Source: Poecilobothrus nobilitatus (lineage: Eukaryota; Arthropoda; Insecta; Diptera; Dolichopodidae). Taken from it: DNA of 64,000 bases. The notes under the pieces were generated by a model that was not told the origin of the DNA, ran no database searches, and saw only the letters and a program-made list of their open reading frames with translations. This document shows positions 25,801 to 38,560 of this stretch, one piece after another. The stretch lies in NCBI GenBank assembly GCA_947095535.1, contig OX352774.1:266635843-266699842 (forward strand), in the 5' to 3' direction. The number at the start of each line of letters is the position of its first letter. Position 1 is the stretch's first letter. Both the position numbers and the translations under genes were made by a program.

Positions 25801-28800
25801 GGTGTTTCAGATACAAATACAATGGATTGTTGACATACAATATAGACACATTTATTTTATCTATACTTATCGTTATTTACCGATATCTTTGTAGATATGT
25901 ATGCCGGTAAATGTTAAATTTTTTTTTAAATAAAACATAAATTGCTACAACAAAGAATTAAAAACCTTATATTGAATAATACTATACAGATTGACGATAT
26001 TATATGCAATTCATTACGATAATTGAAAATAACTCTTAACGGGATTTTTTATATAGGTGTCCTTTTTCTTTTTTTCTGTCATAAAATTGTTTTATCTTTT
26101 TTTGATTGAAAGTAAAGTGAATTTTATTGAATAATGAAATAAAAAAAATTAAAAGAAATGAAATAAAAAAGGCAAATTAAAATTTATTATTGTAAAAGGT
26201 GTAAATTTTTGACATTTAAAAATATTCAAAAAAAAAATAATTGGATGTAATAATTTTTTTTAAAGTTTATATTGAACCATAAACTAATTTTATATTATAA
26301 AACAGAAGACATGTTATAAAAATCTAAGACTATTTACCGGCTGTAACTGGAGTAGGAGTAGAAGTATATGAATAATAAACTTTAATTATAAATATTCTAA
26401 ATCAAATTATTAATTTTTTGAAATTGATTTTTAAAATCAGTTCCCGTAACAATAAACAGAACATCAGCGTTTTTTAGAAATTTAATTTAACGTTTTAATA
26501 TATTATGACAAGACAATCGAACCTAATTAATCGACGGTTATAAAATATGAAAAAAAAACAAATGTATTTTGTGAAACCATAGTAACATACATTTTCTTTT
26601 TAAAGCAGCCTTATTCGCTGTATAATTCTGTACGACTGTGTATAATTTGTAGTTGTAGAATTTTATTTTACTGTTTGAGCGTAAAATAAATACGATATGT
26701 TCTTTGAATCTATTTTTTTTTCAATGTTATTTTTCCTTCTATTGTTTGATGCTTTCGTTTTATTTACTCTGAAAAAATTACGTTCGAGATACTATGTAGT
26801 ATGATCCACCGACTTTAAAATTTTTTTTCATTCGTATTTCTAATATTTTTACAGTCGTTCATTGATATAGCCTATAAACTTCAGAATAGAATTTAAAGAA
26901 ATTTAATTTTTATGCATGAAATTTAACGCTAAATGTTAAAATGCAAATTAACCATCATCAAATGACTGAATAGCATATGAAATATTAATTATTTAAAAAT
27001 AAAATAACATAATAAAATATAAACAACGATAAATTTCAAAATTAACTTAATTTTAATGAAAATGTTTTCACTGCTCATTGAACAGCCCCACCCTTAAATG
27101 CTATATCAAAATGTATTTTACTTTGTACTAATTAAATAATTTATTGACTCATTTCAATCAAGAACAAAATAAAAACGGAGAAACATTAATTAAAAATTTT
27201 AAGAAAAGTTAATAAACTTTATTCGCATTTTATATAATATAACCTATAACACTTAACATAACATATCGATATTTTAATATATGTTATTTTATATAATTAA
27301 GCGCAAAAAAAAATGAAATTTCTAAAAAATTAAGATATAACGGAAAAGAAAATTTATTATCCTGATTTGACTAAAAGCTTTATTTGAAGAAAAACAATAA
27401 TCAAAAAACACACTTTTCATTAACGATACTTACACACACCGCTAGCGATAATGAAAATCTATGTATAATTATATAATAGGGGTATTGTGGTTTTTCTCCC
27501 TTAACACGGAACAAAAACTTAATTTTGACAAGAAGTATACATAGAATAAATGATAACAAAAAACGAAGCAAAAACTTTAGAAAATAAAAAATATTAATGA
27601 AAGTATTGTAGTCCCATTATTCATTCTTATGAATTTAGGATAAAATAAAAGACATAACATTATTATAGTAAATAAGTTAGTGAGCGACGACAAAAAATCT
27701 AGAATATTAGGGCAAAAACATTATCAAAATAATAATAATAAAAGTTTTCTTAACGATTGCATTGGCGGCTGTAAAAATGACAATGACAAATATAACTAAA
27801 TAAGGTATAATATTCTATTCTAGTCAATCCATCTACCAATTTATTTATTCCTAACCGAGTTTCAACTTCGAGTAAAAAAAACGCAAAAACCGTATAGTTC
27901 AAAAAAAAAAATTTATTTATTTATTACATTGTGTTGTTAGCATTATCATCATTTTGAACTGAAATAATGGTAGAGAAAAAAATAATCAAGAAAAACAATA
28001 ACAAAATCTACACTAGATAAATATGAATGAAGAGGTGACGATAGATTTCGCAGTGAACAAAGAATAGATGAAGGTAAAATTGGGAAAGGACCAAATCAAC
28101 AGTAAAATAAGAAAACCAACCTTAAACACAAATATAAAACGGGTTGGTGGGTACCTAAGTTGATTTTTTTTATTATTACATTTTGGAGACCGCGATATAA
28201 ATAATAATTTCATTGAATTTCAAAAATTTTTGAGTATGAAAATAAGGATGATTATAGTAAAATGAGGGAGATGATTGTAAAATAAATGAAACCGCCGAAA
28301 ATATGAACTACCCAGTGGTTGAAATTTTCTTATTACTTTCGTTTTTCTTTTGTTTTAATTTTATGTTTTTTTTTTTGAAATTTTTCTTTCTCTCATTTTG
28401 TACTTCTTTTTGTTTGGGTTGGGTATATAAGTTTAAATTATTATGATGGGTTTTTGAGATTAAAAAGGAAAAAGGGAAGGAGTGGTTTGAGCTTATTTTA
28501 TTTTCCTGCTTTTCTTTTTTTCTGTTTTAATTGTTGTTTATGTACTATTAAGTAACTAAGAAATTAATTATTATTGCTGCTTAAGAATGTTGAGATATAT
28601 ATAAAATATAAAAATACATATAGAATGAATAAATCAAAACAAAAACAAAAAAAAAACATAAAAATTTTATAAGTAAACATAATACCTATGTATAATAGTA
28701 AAATACGAGTAATATGCTTTATATTTTGTAATTAAAAATTTTAATATGTGTCTAGTAGTAATAAATTAAAAACGTTAGTAAAATATATATGTTTATGTAT

Positions 28801-29453
28801 AATATGTATATAAGATGAATAAAAAATTAGTACATGAAATATACCCTAAAAATTATTAAAGTATATGTTTATAGGTATGTTTATAAATATAAGATAAGTA
28901 ATTAATAAATGAAATATACCCTAAAAATTGGTGTTTATAAACAATTACAAAATGATTTCATATAGTGGTAAGATAATACAGTTATCTTCCTCTGGTTCTA
29001 GTGCGATTAAAACTGAATTCAAAACCATATTCTACTTCAATATACCCTAACACATTGAGCTTTAAACTAGTACTTTAACGTTCTCTTCACTTGATCATCC
29101 ATGAATGGTACGCTAACCTTTTATTTATGTGCATGTGCATGGATACATTTGTTTTTTCTCTCTATTGCTATACTGCCTATACTAATACTATACAAGTAAT
29201 TCACCACAATCAATCAAGAAAGAGTACAGTAAAAGCTATACTCGATTGTAAACAAATATATATTCAACTCTATTTGTTTGTATCAAATTCAAATGCTTAT
29301 TAAGTTTGATCTCGTAAAACATTTGATGTTTTGAAAATCAAAAACGAGTACTCGAAATATAATCAATATACACTGAGTATAGCAGGTACTCAAAAGAAAA
29401 ATTATACGGAGCTTAGATTTCCTTAGTATTATATTATAGAATTTATATTAAAA
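22856..29453. other. Long AT-rich non-coding stretch
   Basis: No gene, TIR element or SINE recognised in 6.6 kb. It includes (TA)-rich patches near 23350-23390 and pyrimidine-rich blocks near 24110-24190 and 28310-28520. The only frames (25501, 28013 minus, 29091) are under 75 codons and show no family resemblance. Confidence 0.5.
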
Positions 29454-30795
29454 CGAGGAAGAGTGCAGTAGAGTAGACTGTGTCAACTTTGGGATACCCG
29501 TATGAACGTAATATATCCTGTTTCTATAAAACTTGATCATCTTTTAAAAACATTCAGATGTTTTAGTACCGAACTACAGAGATATATTTATATAAATTGT
29601 GGAGTTGTATGACAGCTACCCGAATCTATTGCGCCTAGCTTCATTAAGTTCCAAGAAATGCAAAAAGCCTGAACCGGCTGCTTTAGACCAATCAAATTTT
29701 ACAAAAGTTTTGGCATGCAATTCGACACTTTTTCACTAAATTTCAGATACCTAGCTTCAATAGACACTGAGTTATTTTCATTTAAAAAAAGAAGTTGTAT
29801 GGCAGCTACCCGAACCCGTCGCACCATCACAACCAAGTTTTACAGAATTTGTTGCCATAAAACTTGATCATTATTCGCAAAATTTCAGATACCTAGATTG
29901 AATAGACACTGGGTTATTTCCATTTAAAGAAAGAAGTTGTACGGCAGCTACTCGAACCCGACGGCCGAAAATGCTGGAGTTAAATAGCAAAACTAACAAT
30001 TTTGCAAAAGTGACTTAAAAAAAATTTCAACCTCCTAGCTCCTTTATTTTTTGAATTCTCATGCGGACGGACACTGAGTTATTTTCATTTAAAAAGAGAA
30101 GTTGTATGGCAGCTACCCGAACCTGTTGCACCAGCACAACCAAATTTTGCAATAGTTGTTGCCATAAAACTTGATCATCATTTGCAAGATTTCAGACGCC
30201 TAGCTTCATTAGGTTCCAAGAGGTGCAAGAAGCCTGAACCGGCTGCTCTAGACCAACCAATTTTACAAAAGTTATTGGCATGTAACTCGACACCTCTTTA
30301 GTAAATTTCAGATTCCTAGCTTCAATAAACACTGAGTTATTCTCATTTAAACGGAGAAGTTGTATGGCAGCTACCCGAACCCGCCGCACCACCACAACCA
30401 AATTTTACTGAAGTTGTTGTCATACAACTTGATCATCATTTGCAAAATTTCAGAAACCTAGGTTGAATAAATACTGACTTCTATATAAAGATACATATTT
30501 CTATATAAAGATAGAAGTTGTATGGCAGCTACTCGAACCCGGCGACCGAAAATGTTGGCTTTAAATAGCAAAACTAACAATTTTGCAAAAGTGACGTAAT
30601 AAAAATTTCAGACCCCTAGCTCCTTTAGTTTTTGAGTTATCGTGCGGACGGACGGACGTACATGGCTTAATCGACTCAGAATTCGATTCTGAGCCGATCC
30701 ATACCTTTGATACTATATCTAGCTCGACTCCTTTAAGGTGTCACAAACGTAATGGCAAATTTATTATACCCTTGAACATAGTTCATACGGGTATA
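29454..30795 (-). repeat. Dispersed repeat R, copy A (inverted)
   Basis: Read on the minus strand it starts with a TATACCCGTATGAAC...GTTCAAGGGTATA hairpin, then TCCGTCCGTCCGCACGATAA, then about five imperfect units, each running from AACTCAGTG through TGATCAAGTTTTATGGCAAC to GGGTAGCTGCCATACAACTTC, and ends ACTCTACTGCACTCTTCCTCG. Copy B at 40080-41346 lies in the opposite orientation. A truncated copy is at 52263-52874. Confidence 0.88.
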
Positions 30796-31228
30796 AATAT
30801 TATATGTAATATTATATGTACATATTATGTTTTTGTTTATGTATCTAAATCTACTATATACGAAAAAACGTTCAGCTAAAATTACTTAAAAAAGAGATTT
30901 GATTTTTAAATAGTAAATGAAAGTACATATTCATAAGCTGCAAGAAGTCGTCGTATCTTGCGAACGAGAAGTCGGACCGATGTGATTAAAAAAACCTAGT
31001 CCCCGATTCGATTCTATAATAGAAATTAAAAATAAAAAAAAAAAGGTAAAAATGTACCAAAAAGTGGCACCTTATTTTTTGGGCGCTAGGTTTTTGGGGG
31101 GGCTTAAAGTCGAACTTTTTTTTTTTTTATATTTTAATTCTACAACAATTTTAATTCTACTTCCTTTCCACTCTACCCATTCTTATATCTTTATTTAAAC
31201 TTAGACTTAACTAAAAACTAAAAAAAAA
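30796..31228. other. Non-coding spacer between two repeats
   Basis: It contains a GC-richer patch near 30945-31015 (GCAAGAAGTCGTCGTATCTT and GCGAACGAGAAGTCGGACCG) and one near 31070-31105 (GGGCGC, G7 run). No ORF and no recognised family. Confidence 0.5.
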
Positions 31229-32174
31229 ATCAGCTGTCTCCACCACAGGACCGACCGCCACTACACGAGAAGTACAATGCCGAAATTTATAGAATTTTTA
31301 ATAATAATTTATATCAAAGCAAAATAACTTCTAATAATTTAACAACATTTTGTTTTATTCAATAGCAATAATAAGCAATGAAATCGTAAAAATATATGTA
31401 TGTGCATCCATTAATCATTCATACATCCATTTACATTATTATGTAATGTACATAATTTTTTTTTCATTCAAAATATTAGGAGTAAAAAATAATAAAAACT
31501 GTAAACAAATACAAAACAAACATAACATTAATATTGAATCTGCTAACAAAAATTTTACCGTTTTAATTTTATGTCATTAACAAAAGAATAATATGCATAG
31601 ATATAGGTACATATGTATATAAATTTTTAGAAATATAAAAAAAATAAAAAATAAAATACTTCATATAAATTCATATGGAGGGTTATGTATGAAATTTGGA
31701 CTTAGAAAAAAAATTAAAGAAAAGTTAAAGTTAGTTGGATTAAAAAATGTTCTATGACAAAGTTGTTCCTCTTTCAGTGTGTAACAACTTTTTCTTAATA
31801 ATTTTTCTCATAAAATTTTTCTGTTACGAAATATTCGAAAAAACTTAAAAAATACACTAGTAAACTACCACCTGCGTTTGTCCGATTTGCTCCAAAAGTT
31901 TATCAATCCAAGATATTTATGTCAAAACGTTAAATATGAAATTGCAAAAAATTCCCCTCAGTCGTTTAAATTGTACTCGTGCCACAGACACACTCACACA
32001 CACACACACACACACACACACGCGCACACACATACACAGACGGACATCATGCTAAAAAAAAATTTACAGCCTTCTCCACACCGGAGTAGTGCATATTTGC
32101 CAAAATCTCGGGTACAAATTTTTAGTATGAAAACAATACTTACCTTATACATAATTGTATGCGGTCGGTAAAAA
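31229..32174 (+). mobile_element. Helentron/DINE-like non-autonomous element, copy 1
   Basis: About 946 bp with conserved ends: ATCAGCTGTCTCCACCACAG followed by GACCGACCGCC at the 5' side, and an ATACATAATTGTAT hairpin followed by GCGGTCGGTAAAA at the 3' side. ACCGACCGC and GCGGTCGGT form a subterminal inverted pair. A CA microsatellite (about 31985-32035) lies in the 3' third, before ACGGACATCATGCTAAAA. Subterminal inverted repeats, an internal microsatellite, a 3' hairpin and no ORF are the layout known for DINE-1/HINE elements; the assignment is inference. Confidence 0.78.
31985..32037. repeat. (CA)n microsatellite inside Helentron-like copy 1
   Basis: A run of CA dinucleotides with a few interruptions. 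It produces two spurious frames rich in His/Thr (+) and Val/Cys (-). Confidence 0.95.
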
Positions 32175-33654
32175 TACTTAATTCCTAAGAATTGCTTAAA
32201 AGTGATATTTATCGTACAAGAATTTTGCCGTGATAGAAAATGGCTATCCCTTCGTAGGAAAAGTCTTCCAGAAACACCACACACGATACTTTTGACATTT
32301 AATATCGGGTCAAATTGAAAACATCACTTTAGAGTCTTGCAGAATAACAAATCATCGCGTCAGTGATACTCTTCGTATGATAAGTCTTCAAGAATATGGG
32401 TGAATATTTTAACTATTTATTTGCAAAGGCGTGGCCGAATAATTTTTTCTCATTAGATTCATTTACTTCTTCCGCACACCTACTTATTTTTTACAACTTC
32501 TTAAAATAATTCTTTGCAGTGAACTCTTTACAGATCAGGTAAAATTTTTAAAGACTTAAATGAAAGGAGTACTCCTGCTTATTGAAAAGATATTTTTTGA
32601 TCGTTCTTTTTTAAAATCAAAACGATAATTTACAAAAATAAAAGGTACGTATTCTTATTTTTATTAAATGCTGTTGTATATATTGTATTAAAAATAATTT
32701 AATTGAACTTTTAAAATTAAAACTAGATAAATATATAGGTAATAAAATACTTTGTTATTATAAATTTGCTCATTATCACCAATAATGGTTTTACCAAAAA
32801 AGGAGATATTAAAGATTTTAAAGACAAAAACAGAAAAATCAAAAATAAAATATAAAACAATTTTTATCTCCAAATATTATTTAATTTTTACTTTTTCCTA
32901 ATTTATCTTCTATTAATTACTTGTAAGGAATTTATTACATATGGAATGTATGTAAAGTATTATTTTCATTCCCTGGTATAATATATACATACTTACATAT
33001 ATTATTATTATCACGTTACCCATTACTCCCCATATACAAAGGGAAAAATATTCAGTGTACTCACTGTATAAACAAATTAATCAAATGGAAATGGTTTTGT
33101 TTTGAATACAGTTTGCTAATGAGTGAGTACACTATATTCCTTGTTTTGATTTTATTTCTCTTGAACAAATTGAGTACTTAAAATTTTCTCTCGCATATTT
33201 ACTCAATTTGAAAACTTCAAAACGAGTATACAGTACACAACATTTGTTTAAATATGAATGATTTGAAAGCGATTTCAAATGCATTTATACACATGTTTAC
33301 TATATACATATAAATTGATATCCACCACTTTAACATATTTAATAAAGAACTTTTCACGACAACATTAACACTATTTAGTTAGAAAATTAAAGAATAAAAG
33401 AATATAATCTAAAATCATAATTTTAATTGTCTTCAATTGACGATTCATAGTTTAAATTTTAACATGAAAATAAAAATATTAGTTACCTATTAAAAACTTT
33501 ATAAATAATTAATACACCCCATGCTAAACTTTTGCATTTTCATACTATTTAAAACTTTATTTTCCTCTACTTACTTTTTAAAATGCAAACCAATAAACCA
33601 ATTCCTCTACTTACTTTTTAAAATGCAAAAATAAAAACCAATTTTATAAATATT
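32175..33654. other. AT-rich non-coding DNA
   Basis: No gene recognised. It contains a 28-bp exact tandem duplication (TTCCTCTACTTACTTTTTAA...) at 33562-33589 and 33602-33629, period 40 bp. Confidence 0.55.
33562..33629 (+). repeat. Short tandem duplication, 40-bp period
   Basis: Two identical 28-bp blocks starting TTCCTCTACTTACTTTTTAA, separated by 12 bp. It lies immediately outside the palindromic element starting near 33655. Confidence 0.85.
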
Positions 33655-35025
33655 AAAGCTATAATCATCAAGATTTGGGTATACTTTACTTTAGGTAAAT
33701 TGACAGATTGCTTTGAAATTTTATATAACGGTACCTAATGATGTCACCTATATTTCATAGAATACAACTTTGGGCACAAAGGTCATTTAAACGACAAATT
33801 GATAATTTTATAGTATTTTATTTAAACCGTTATATTTTCGCCTACGATAGTATACAAGAATCAATTTTTTACAACATTGTGGGACTTACTATTGTCTTTA
33901 ATAAATATCTTGTTTTATCTTAATCAGTACTACTGTTTTTGAGATACTGCAGTTCAAACGGAAAATTTAGATATAAAAAAAAAAATTTCTCTAGACTTTC
34001 TAGAAACCACTACACTTTATAAATTTTCAAAGACACTCCATATTGTTTGGAAGGTCTCTTCATACCCTTTCCAACTGTATATAATAAGTGTGGTACGGCT
34101 TGGTAAATAGTCCCACTAGAGGTTAGAAATACCAAATTTAAATTGTTTGGATACACTTTTTACAGAATACATATAAATATTCTGGAAAAAACGAATACCC
34201 TGATCTTGAATACAACGCTAAAATAGCTCCTAATTTAAAATCTCGCATATTTACAATATATAGTATGTAAAAATTCTGGAAAAAGCGTATAATTCAGATT
34301 TAGTAAGCAACTCTAAAGTTCTTCCTAAATACATTTTTACATATATATTTCAACAACATTGTATTTAATATAGTGGGGGCTACTGGCCCCAAAATCAACG
34401 CTACACAAATTATTAAAAATCTGATTTTGAAACCATCCATCATAATTGCATTTTTACATACATATTTCAATAAGAAAGCAAAAAGGCAAAATAAATATAT
34501 GTGAAGAAAAGTATGAAATTGCATTTTTTATTAAAATTATTGTTTCAATTTCGTATTTATGTTTTCTGTTGGGGCTATTTCCTAATCAATGCCACACTTG
34601 TTATACACCGTTGAAAAGGGTATGAGACCTTTCTAATGGTATAATGATAACTATAGAATATCTTTGAAAATTTCACATTTATAGTGCTATTTTTGAAAGT
34701 TCGAATTTTTTTTGTTTTTTTACCAAAATTTCCACTTTTATCTGCAATATCTTAGAAACGGTACCACCGATTAATACAAAACAAAATGTATGTAAAAATA
34801 TTATTATGCTCTACAATATTATAAAATATTGGTTCCTATATATTATCGTGGACGAAAAATACAACGGTTTAAGTAAAATGTTCGGAAAATTTCAAAATCA
34901 CCAATTTGACTTTTAAATTACCTTTACGCCAAAAATCATGTTCTATGAAATTATTAGATACCGTTATGTAAAAATCCAATTCAATCGGACAATGTACCTA
35001 AAATAATTTATATTCCAAGATTTTA
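33655..35025. mobile_element. 1.37-kb palindromic (foldback) element
   Basis: The left arm (33655-34125) and right arm (34565-35025) are diverged reverse complements over about 450 bp. Matching blocks include TTTAGGTA.ATTG.C.GATTG, ATAACGGTA, TTTCATAGAA, ACTTAAACCGTT.TATTTTCG and AAGTGTGG.A. The 440-bp loop holds tandem units with CTGGAAAAAGCGTATAATTC and TACATATATATTTCAA; reverse-complemented, these match the interior of the foldback elements at 42560 and 53399. A single arm lies at 36935-37135. Small frames inside have no homology that I recognise. Confidence 0.75.
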
Positions 35026-35735
35026 ATTTGAAATTCAATTTATTTACATTATTTAATACTTACCTTAAATAAGTTTCAATTTTGCATATAACATAATTTA
35101 TTTTTTTTAATTTTTTGTATCACATAAAATCGCTAATGATTTTTAAGAATCCTTATACATCTTTACATTCGTTTACTTTAAAAATATTTTTCCTCCCACC
35201 TGTTCAACAAATAGGAAAATTTCCATTTTTGGTAAATATAGCACTTTTTAAAAGTAAAATATTTCATTAGAAAATTTTGTTATGGCACCTCGATTCTGAA
35301 ATTGGAACTGTTTTTACTCTTCCTGTTATTTAAATTCATACAATGTCGTATTTCTGCTCTTCATATAGAAATATTAATTTATATTACATCTCCACATATA
35401 TTTGTGTGTGTACAATATGTTTAGATTGTATTTTATATAAGTATTTATTAATTTTTCTATTTTTGTTTAATTTCTCAACAAAAACTTTTTCCATTTTCTA
35501 GTTTTCTTTCATTTCTCTTTCTTATATAAGAAAGTTGTTGTTGTTTTTAAAGAGCAAAATCTTCAACTATATACATGTTTTATTTAGGATACCATTCTGA
35601 AACATTACTAAAGTGTTATCAACTATTTGTATTTGAAAGCACTGGAATCGGCTAAAAAAAGCGCATTTTCAAGCAAAAAGCACATAATATATTTTTTCAG
35701 ATTTTATTAATTTAAATTGAAAATATATACAAAAA
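35026..35735. other. AT-rich non-coding DNA
   Basis: No gene or recognised repeat. Confidence 0.5.
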
Positions 35736-36688
35736 ATCAGCTGTCTCCACCACAGGACCGACCGCCACTACACGAAAAGTACATTGTCAAAATTTATAGA
35801 TTTTTTACATAATAATTTATATCAAAGCAAAATAACTTCTAATAATTTAACAACATTTTGTTTTATTCAATAACAATAATAAGCAATGAAACCGTAAAAA
35901 TATATGTATGTGCATTCATTAATCATTCATACATCCATTTACATTATTACCCACATCCATTAACATGATTTTTTTTTCATTCAAAAATCATAGAAGTAAA
36001 AAATAATAAAAACTGTAAACAAATACAAAACAAACATAAGATTAATATTGAATCTGCTAACAAAAATTTTACCGTTTTAATTTTATATCATCAACAAAAG
36101 AATAATATGCATAGATAATAAGTACATATGTACATATATAAATTTTTAGAGATATAAAAAAAAAAACAAAAAAAAATTGTTCATATAAATTCATATGGAG
36201 TGGTATGTATGAATTTGGACTTAGAAAAAAAAAATAAAAGTTAAAGTTAGTTGGATCAAAAAATGTTCTATGGCAAAGTTGTTCCTGTTCAAGTGTGTAA
36301 TAACTTTTTCTTAATAATTTTTCTCAAAAAACTTTTCTGTTACGAAATATTCGTAAAAAACTTAAAAAGTACACTAGTAAACTAACATTTGGGGTTGCCC
36401 GATTTGCTCCAAATTTTGCTTATCAATCCAAGATATTTATGTCAAAACCTTAAATATGAAATTGCAAAAATTCCGCTCAGTCGTTTAAGCTGTTCACGTG
36501 CCCACAGACATACCCACACACACACGCACCCACACACACACACACACAGACAGACGGACATCATGCTAAAAAAAAATTTACAGCCTTCTCCACACCCGAG
36601 TAGTGCATATTTCTCAAAATCTAGGGTACAAATTTTTAGTATGAAAACAATACCTATCTTATACATAATTGTATGGCGTCGGTAAAAA
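35736..36688 (+). mobile_element. Helentron/DINE-like non-autonomous element, copy 2
   Basis: About 953 bp, closely matching copy 1 in the same orientation, with the same ends, a CA microsatellite at about 36508-36550 and the ACGGACATCATGC block. The subterminal motif at the 3' end is slightly altered (GGCGTCGGTAAAA). Confidence 0.78.
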
Positions 36689-36934
36689 TATAATTAAAAA
36701 ATATATATGAACATTGTTCCATTTTCTTTTACATTCAAAATACATTGAAAAATAAAACATAACAAAAATAAACTCAAATCCACTTAAATTTCATTCAGTG
36801 GGTTAAATAATAAATTATTTTAAACATTTAGTTTAAATTTTTAAAAAAATTTTATTTTCCGCCAAAAAGAGATTTTATTTAATTTTTTAACAAAAATTAA
36901 TAACACATATTTAGTTTTATTAAAATTGCACGAT

Positions 36935-37135
36935 ACATTATTATTGGGTATAATTTAGTTTAAGTACATTGTCCGATTGACTTGAAATTTTACATAAGGG
37001 TACATAGTAACGTTACCTATATTTTATAGAACATGACTTTTGGCGCAAAGGTGATTTAAAGGTCAAATTGATTATTTTGAAATTTTGTAGTATTTTACTT
37101 AAACCGTTATATTTTCGTCTACGATAGCTAAATAG
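36935..37135 (+). repeat. Solo arm of the 33.7-35.0 kb palindromic element
   Basis: About 200 bp aligned with 33680-33880: TACATTGTCCGATTGACTTG, ACATAAGGGTACATAGTAAC, TTATAGAACATGACTTTTGG and ACTTAAACCGTTATATTTTC. It lies just beyond the 3' end of the broken hAT transposase. Confidence 0.75.
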
Positions 37136-37165
37136 CTCTCTATATACGCGTAGTTTTTATATTCT

Positions 37166-37504
37166 TCAAATAAAAAGAAGCAACTTTATACACACATCAA
37201 ATTTACTGAAAGACTGTAAATTTGATGTATGTATAAAGTTGCTTCTTTTTAGTAAAGTTTCAAAATGTGTTTTTAACTCCAACCATATATTAAATATAAT
37301 TTTTATAGCTCTATAAACAAAAATCCAACCCGTTTTAGAAACCATTGAAATCTTTAATAGGTTTTCCGAATCAGAATTGATCAATTTATATAGTTGACGA
37401 AATGATTTCTGTCTATTAGATGAGTAGGAAAACCAAGCGTGAAATTCTTGAATAAAAAATTCTAACTTTTCTAAGAAGAAACTGCAAGTTGTAAAAAGTG
37501 ACAA
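37166..37504 (-). pseudogene. hAT transposase pseudogene, downstream block
   Basis: A 112-residue frame continuing the transposase after a break of about 40 bp. Residues 11-32 (EKLEFFIQEFHAWFSYSSNRQ), LYKLIN, then LLKISMVSKTGWIFVYRAI and IWLELKTHFE match the hAT region that usually reads ...WFS.S.KRQ..Y..LY..IN....LK...S.TRW. The Arg-Trp pair is partly changed (KTGW). The last 30 residues fall in an inverted repeat (near 37190-37245) and are probably not transposase. The C-terminal dimerisation domain of hAT proteins is absent. Confidence 0.8.
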
Positions 37505-37547
37505 ACGAAACGAAATAGTAATAAATGATTTATATTATATTTGACTT

Positions 37548-38200
37548 TTAATTCTTTGTTAATTTCACACCATTATTAACCCCTGTCATAACACAAGTAT
37601 GATATGTTCCCTTTCCAATTAAATTTTTAATATTTATGTAGTAAATTTTAAGAAGTCTTTCAATACCGTTAACAATACTATCAGCAGAACAAGATTTTAA
37701 ATCAATTAAACTAAGAAATGTTGTAATTACCCGTTTTGAAGAATAACTAAAATATCTTATCACAATTCCTAATAATTTTTCAACCGATATGTGAGAGCCT
37801 TCGTCGATTATTAAACTGAAATTAAATTTTTCTATATCGTTTATGAGTAAGTTAAATCCAGAACATTCTGAAAACTCCTTAATGAAAATTTTTGCTAAAT
37901 GGTTAATGACTGAAAAACTTGAATGAACTGCTGAATATAACGCTAAGCTACCTTGTGATTTTTTTTTTCCAGTTACTTTTAGACACTTTGTTGAAGAAAA
38001 GTTTAGTTTTGGTTGTTTCAAAATTGATCTGCCATCATCCAAATTTCCTTTAATGTTGAACAGTGGTATAGCTTCCAAATATTTTTCTGTTTTGGCATGC
38101 CTTTGCAAATCACTATATCTTGCCAGAATGTCACTTCGACAAAAAAAACATATACTGCTTTTTTTGGATCACTACAAGGTCGTATCCATTTTTTCAAATT
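37548..38200 (-). pseudogene. hAT transposase pseudogene, N-terminal and first catalytic block
   Basis: The open frame is 38108 to 37548 (186 residues). Just upstream, in a shifted frame across a T8 run near 38140, the DNA encodes a BED-type finger: CFFCRSDILARYSDLQRHAK. Farther upstream is a W..P..DPKKA motif typical of ZBED/ZMYM-like hAT proteins. The frame then has FSLIIDEGSHISVEKLLGI (about 97-114), the first catalytic Asp block (usually IDES(T)D), IRYFS...VTTFL-like text at 117-132, and NLIGKGTYHTCVMTGVNNGV at 162-181. In this family that block normally reads GTDGASVM, so the second catalytic Asp is replaced by Tyr. The transposase would cut and paste the element; this copy cannot, given the frameshifts and the lost Asp. 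Confidence 0.85.
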
Positions 38201-38560
38201 TTCATCTTACTTCCAAATCTTTCTGTATTTTTGGTTGTTCATTTCATCATATATAAAAATTTCTGTCAAAGTTTAAAATTTTTAAATTACGAACTCAAAT
38301 TTACAAACAAACTTAATTTTTCACTTATCTACGTTGAAAAAATATTTGATACAATTTGTTTAAAAAAATTAAGTTTTTAATTCTGTATATTTTTTCAGGG
38401 ATGGACGCCAAAAAAAAAACTGGGTACAAATTATTGAAAATGTGAAACTAAAATTGTATGTTGATTTCTGAAAAGTATAAAAAAGCACTACGTAGTACTA
38501 CTAATTTTCGTTGGCGTATTTCTTCGGGAAAGTGCTTTAAGCACTAAGTTGACAACACTA

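Larger units (their letters stand above)
37166..38560 (-). mobile_element. Degenerate hAT-superfamily DNA transposon
   Basis: It reads right to left. A hAT-like terminus TAGTGTTGTCAACTTAGTGC runs from 38560 to 38541, with AGCACT palindromes next to it; then comes a BED-type zinc finger remnant (about 38100-38230) and two transposase blocks with catalytic-domain motifs. The opposite TIR was not found near 37166, where a palindromic-element arm begins, so the 3' end is lost or replaced. Confidence 0.8.

Noticed and set aside
31878..32284. Overlapping frames on both strands across the CA repeat (also 36389-36685, 41260-41577)
   Set aside because: They are translations of the microsatellite and flanks of the Helentron-like element.
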